8,551 nucleotides of DNA from Thermoplasmata archaeon (lineage in GTDB: Archaea > Thermoplasmatota > Thermoplasmata > Thermoplasmatales > Thermoplasmataceae): assembly GCA_021850745.1 (NCBI GenBank), contig JAJZKX010000058.1, forward strand, positions 1-8,551. Reading direction: 5' to 3'. How positions within the stretch are numbered: position 1 is the first letter of the stretch; each line of letters starts with the position of its first letter. Below, piece after piece: positions 5,973 through 8,551 of this stretch. The notes beneath the pieces were generated by a model. The model did no database searches and had not been told where the DNA came from. It saw only the letters and a program-made list of their open reading frames with translations. Both the position numbers and the translations under genes were made by a program.

Positions 5973-6710
5973 GTGAAAAAAACCATTATTTCAAGGAAGA
6001 AGATCATAATGATTGCAGTGGTTGTCATTGCTGCCATAATCATAGTTTCCATGTTCCCCTACAAGCGTGTTCTTGCACCAGAACCGGCAGTTACGGTGAA
6101 ATCAGCCAGTGCAATACTTCCGGTTGTGGGAGACTTCAATAATTCCACAAGATGCACAGTGCTTAACTCCACAACCGTAAGCACAGTGATCAGTGAGAAG
6201 GGATACAGCAATTCATTCCTGAATTTCACACTGGGTGGACTTATGCATGGAGAACAATTGGATGGCAGATTAGTAATAAACCTAAATCCAATAATATACG
6301 GTCATCTAGCCCCAAATCTTGAGCCTGAATATTTAGGGTTGAGCGTAAATGCAGTGAGTCCAAATGGGATGGCACCTGCGGGGTTCGGGGGTTTATTCCC
6401 GGCACCTTCTAAAAACCAATGTCTATATATAAACACATCACCGGAAAAAGTAGTATGTTCTTCCTATTCAGTAACAAATTGCGACGACCAGTTCCAAAAT
6501 AACACGATCGGGCTTGAAAATGAACCAGAGTGGTCTCTGTTTCATGGATACTCACAGAGGTTCTACAACTTTGCGCTAGGAAACGAATATCATGTTGTTC
6601 TGGTAAAATATTATGGTACACATTATTTCAGGTTCTCCTTAAGCTTGCCGGGCCTAAGAGAAACACCTTTTGCAAATATAACTTTTGAGACAATTTATAG
6701 TGAAAGTTGA
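5973..6710 (+). CDS. Membrane-anchored extracellular protein of unknown function
   Basis: A 245-residue protein. Residues 1-10 are basic (KKTIISRKK), and 11-28 form one strongly hydrophobic helix, acting as an uncleaved anchor or signal. The rest appears to be exposed outside the cell. It carries six N-x-S/T positions (near N57, N65, N84, N154, N176, N235), suggesting N-glycosylation, and four cysteines (61, 150, 162, 170) that could form disulfides. A central region is rich in Gly/Pro (NGMAPAGFGGLFPAPS, 131-146), and the C-terminal half alternates beta-like hydrophobic residues. I do not recognise a family; it may be a lineage-specific surface protein. The GTG start at 5973 is chosen because it supplies the positively charged N-terminus expected before the helix; ATG 6009 would start within the helix. 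The flanking spacers are AT-rich. Confidence 0.7.
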   Translation: MKKTIISRKKIIMIAVVVIAAIIIVSMFPYKRVLAPEPAVTVKSASAILPVVGDFNNSTRCTVLNSTTVSTVISEKGYSNSFLNFTLGGLMHGEQLDGRLVINLNPIIYGHLAPNLEPEYLGLSVNAVSPNGMAPAGFGGLFPAPSKNQCLYINTSPEKVVCSSYSVTNCDDQFQNNTIGLENEPEWSLFHGYSQRFYNFALGNEYHVVLVKYYGTHYFRFSLSLPGLRETPFANITFETIYSES

Positions 6711-6787
6711 AAGGAAATAAAGAAGAGAATTGCAAAACATCTTATTTCGAAAGAATTTTTCTGGTGTCGGGCAAATTAATTTTTGAC

Positions 6788-6807
6788 GAAGACAGATTCT
6801 GGTCTTC
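6788..6807. repeat. Small hairpin GAAGAC/GTCTTC
   Basis: GAAGAC (6788-6793) and GTCTTC (6802-6807) pair perfectly, and AG/CT inside extends the stem to 8 bp with one bulged G and a 3-base loop. It sits about 80 bases after the secreted-protein gene. It could be part of a 3' UTR or a terminator, but no T-run follows at once. Confidence 0.3.
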
Positions 6808-6950
6808 ATATATTTCATTCATTTGAATAATTGGTTCTGTTTCAGGTTAGGATGAGAAATAGTTGGGCACATGGCACAGGTTAACGGCACTAAAGATTCT
6901 GGTGATGATCAAATAACTATGAAGATTATATTTTTGAAAATACGGTGTTT

Positions 6951-6992
6951 ATGGAATTAAAGCTATGAAATACTAATTCCATTTAGCTAAAT
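6951..6992. repeat. Inverted repeat and palindrome upstream of the small helical protein
   Basis: ATGGAATTA (6951-6959) pairs with TAATTCCAT (6974-6982) around a 14-base loop. It is overlapped by a perfect 12-base palindrome ATTTAGCTAAAT (6981-6992). The palindrome lies 18-29 bases before the ATG at 7010, where a TATA box or operator would be expected. Confidence 0.45.
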
Positions 6993-7009
6993 GACTTAAC
7001 AACATGTAG

Positions 7010-7378
7010 ATGTGGATTAAAATGGACGCAAACAAAATTCTGAAAATGGATTCAAACGAACAGAAAAAGGCAATGACAGAAGCATTCACCGGAATGTTGA
7101 AAGAAGACCAGAATGAGATAGCAAACCAGTTATATTCACTGCTTAAGGATGTTCAAAAAAATGGGACAGATGAAGAATATGTTAAATTATGCAGAACAAA
7201 CATCAGCATAGCAGGACCTCTGGACGAGAAAACCCTGAAATCATTCATGGGAGCCAGGATGAAGGCAAACAAAAAACTGGACAGTGCGGGACAAAGCAGG
7301 GACATGAAAAATCTTATGAAGGCAATGGAAGGATCACCATATAAAGACAAGATAATGTCTGCCATAAATAGCAAATAA
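7010..7378 (+). CDS. Small helical protein of unknown function
   Basis: 122 residues from ATG 7010, or 118 from the in-frame ATG 7022 (MDANKILK), which begins where the charged helix starts and is equally plausible. It is rich in Lys, Asp, Glu, Met and Asn, strongly helical, with no signal peptide or membrane segment, one cysteine, and no catalytic motif I recognise. Predicted helices cover about 14-30, 33-50, 55-68 and 77-118 separated by short turns (NGTDEE, GPLDEK). It has coding-like composition and no frameshift. No Shine-Dalgarno site is visible, so a leaderless mRNA is likely. The upstream palindrome suggests regulation. It converges on the dapB-like gene, 166 bases away. Confidence 0.6.
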   Translation: MWIKMDANKILKMDSNEQKKAMTEAFTGMLKEDQNEIANQLYSLLKDVQKNGTDEEYVKLCRTNISIAGPLDEKTLKSFMGARMKANKKLDSAGQSRDMKNLMKAMEGSPYKDKIMSAINSK

Positions 7379-7410
7379 TCTGGCTTAAAAGTTGCCCTAT
7401 AAAATAAACC

Positions 7411-7437
7411 CACTGGGATTTCAAATTTCCCGGAGTG
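7411..7437. terminator. Weak hairpin between convergent genes
   Basis: CACTGGGA (7411-7418) can pair with TCCC (7428-7431) and AGTG (7434-7437), leaving GG bulged, around a loop of about 9 bases. It lies between the small helical protein (+) and the DapB-like gene (-). A terminator role is only suggested by position. Confidence 0.25.
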
Positions 7438-7544
7438 CAGTGTCAATCAAATAATAAGTGCTGCAGGAAACCACAATCATATTTACGCAGGTGATTATAG
7501 GCATGATTCATAATAATTCTGAATGAACTCCACTTCAGCTGGTT

Positions 7545-8345
7545 TCAAAGTATCAATTTATCCAAACCCCTGGTCAGTCCTCTCATTTCTTTTACTTTTC
7601 TGGCTGCCAGCAAGGTTCCTTCAATATACGAATCTGGGAGAGTTCCAGCCTCAAATCTCAGGATCAGTCTTTCATCCTTTCCACCAAATATTACGTCTGA
7701 GCCTATAACGTATCCGGGAAGGCGCACTGAATGAACATGTGTTCCATTTACATTGAATCCCCTGCTCTCCGGAGGTCCGTTAATTTTACTGTCTGGAACC
7801 GTGTTTTCAGGTTTACCAATTCCAGAGAGCCGGTTGGCAATTTCATAAGCAGTTCCACTGGGTGAATCTATTTTGGTGGAAGAGGCATAATCTACAATTT
7901 CCCAACCTGGCATGAACTTTGCGGCAATGGTTGCAAAATGAAGCATAAGAGCCGCTGAAATGGCAAAATTTCCAGCAGCGAAAACACCCACTCCTTTCTT
8001 CTTGGCAGCTTTGTTGATTTCAGCGTAGTCATCATCAGTTAGCCCAGACGTTCCTATGACAGTGTGAACCCCCATGTCAATCGCAGTCAGCACATTGGAT
8101 TTTATCACGTCAGGTGACGTGTAGTCTATAAGAACATCTGTTTGTGTTCTCAAAGCATCTTTCACTGTACCTGAAATAATCAGGGAAAAGGTTTTCAGGC
8201 CAAGAAGTTGTCCAATGTCTTTTCCGGAACTCCGGCGTGATACTGCTCCTACAAGGGTCAAGTCCTCTGACTTAACCACTGCAGATACAAGTTCCCTTCC
8301 AATCCATCCAGTACATCCAGCAATGCATATCCTTATTTTATCCAT
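7545..8345 (-). CDS. dapB: DapB-family dihydrodipicolinate reductase-like protein with unusual active site
   Basis: The family reduces 4-hydroxy-tetrahydrodipicolinate to tetrahydrodipicolinate with NAD(P)H in lysine synthesis. Seen: nucleotide-binding loop GCTGWIGREL (10-19), DYTSPD (74-79), IGTSGL (97-102), AGNFAISAALM (124-134), KxDxPSGTA (158-166) and the C-terminal beta part with VHSVRLPGY (204-212). Length of 266 residues is normal. Oddity: in the classical family the sequence before KxDxPSGTA is HHxxK, with the first His proposed as acid. Here it is ASSTK (154-158), so both His are absent. Lys158, equivalent to the conserved Lys, is kept. I recall related DapB-like sequences in other microbes that lack this pair, so the protein may be a divergent subfamily with a different substrate. 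No other lysine genes are in the window. The start ATG at 8345 fits the Rossmann strand beginning at residue 4. Confidence 0.85.
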   Translation of the reverse strand: MDKIRICIAGCTGWIGRELVSAVVKSEDLTLVGAVSRRSSGKDIGQLLGLKTFSLIISGTVKDALRTQTDVLIDYTSPDVIKSNVLTAIDMGVHTVIGTSGLTDDDYAEINKAAKKKGVGVFAAGNFAISAALMLHFATIAAKFMPGWEIVDYASSTKIDSPSGTAYEIANRLSGIGKPENTVPDSKINGPPESRGFNVNGTHVHSVRLPGYVIGSDVIFGGKDERLILRFEAGTLPDSYIEGTLLAARKVKEMRGLTRGLDKLIL

Positions 8346-8551
8346 GAATTAACGGATTCAAAGTTGTCTAATTACTGTATTTGTTCTGAAATGTTGTGAA
8401 GTTGAATTGGTAGGCTTGGAACTTCAAGCTCGTATATTTCAGTGTTATCTGGGCGGTCTCAATTACTCATGAAGAAGAAGTCTTTACTAACTTTCTTAAT
8501 TTCATCAGTATTGACAATTTTAAATTCTCGATTATTCTGAAGCATTGATTA
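8346..8551. other. Terminal 206 bases without a confident gene
   Basis: This is the upstream region of the dapB-like gene. GTAATTA on the - strand (8369-8375) is a weak box about 24-30 bases before its ATG. GCTTG (8414-8418) and CAAGC (8425-8429) form a small inverted repeat. A 28-codon - strand ORF (8545-8459, LQNNREFKIVNTDEIKK) has a TAA directly upstream and no other support; it may be a remnant or chance. Confidence 0.35.

Larger units (their letters stand above)
6711..7009 (+). other. AT-rich 299-base intergenic region
   Basis: I see no RNA gene and no credible CDS here. It contains a hairpin-like sequence (6788-6807), a 29-codon ORF at 6871-6960 that I do not support, a 9-bp inverted repeat (6951-6959 with 6974-6982) and a 12-base palindrome (6981-6992) before the next gene. 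A non-coding RNA cannot be excluded. Confidence 0.5.

Noticed and set aside
6871..6960. 29-residue ORF (MAQVNGTKDSGDDQ...)
   Set aside because: It has no ribosome site, no promoter at the right distance and no known family, and it ends in the inverted repeat; chance is likely in this AT-rich spacer.
6711..7009. tRNA or other structured RNA gene in the largest spacer
   Set aside because: No T-loop GGTTCGA-like motif, acceptor stem or CCA-type end was found on either strand.
7523..7708. 61-codon + strand frame
   Set aside because: It is antisense to the end of the dapB-like gene and is a shadow frame.
8459..8545. 28-codon - strand ORF at the window end
   Set aside because: A stop lies directly before its ATG and no domain is visible; too short to call as a gene.

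Overview
The window looks like a chromosomal segment of a euryarchaeon, most likely of the Thermoplasmatales (Thermoplasma/Ferroplasma/Cuniculiplasma-like). This rests on frequent AGG, AGA and ATA codons, AT-rich intergenic stretches with TATA-like boxes about 25 bases before starts (suggesting leaderless transcripts), and a Thermotoga/Pyrococcus-type DAHP synthase next to a minimal prephenate dehydrogenase. The assignment is an inference; no rRNA or other marker is present.

Region 1 (1-1996) is the 3' end of a tightly packed aromatic amino acid operon on the + strand. It holds the tail of an unidentified gene, a short prephenate dehydrogenase (tyrA) starting one base after it, and a DAHP synthase with an N-terminal regulatory-type domain that overlaps tyrA by ATGA. 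One enzyme opens the shikimate pathway and the other commits prephenate to tyrosine. Region 2 (1997-3445) is a 138-base spacer with a TATA-like box and a long inverted repeat, followed by a 12-helix MFS transporter of the sugar/phosphate porter type.

Region 3 (3528-5834) has a winged-helix regulator on the - strand, divergent from a SHOCT + bactofilin-like beta-helix protein on the + strand. The latter converges on a - strand zinc-ribbon/two-helix/PH-like membrane protein. A polymer-forming scaffold candidate beside a regulator and a membrane-anchored adaptor is the most interesting part of the window, because Thermoplasmatales generally lack a cell wall. That these genes form a functional system is only a hypothesis.

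Region 4 (5835-7544) is more AT-rich and carries lineage-specific genes: a single-pass secreted protein with six NxS/T sites and four cysteines, then a small helical protein of unknown function preceded by an inverted repeat and a 12-base palindrome. Region 5 (7545-8551) holds a - strand DapB-family reductase that lacks the usual catalytic HH pair, then about 200 bases with no convincing gene. No tRNA, rRNA, CRISPR array or insertion sequence was seen.
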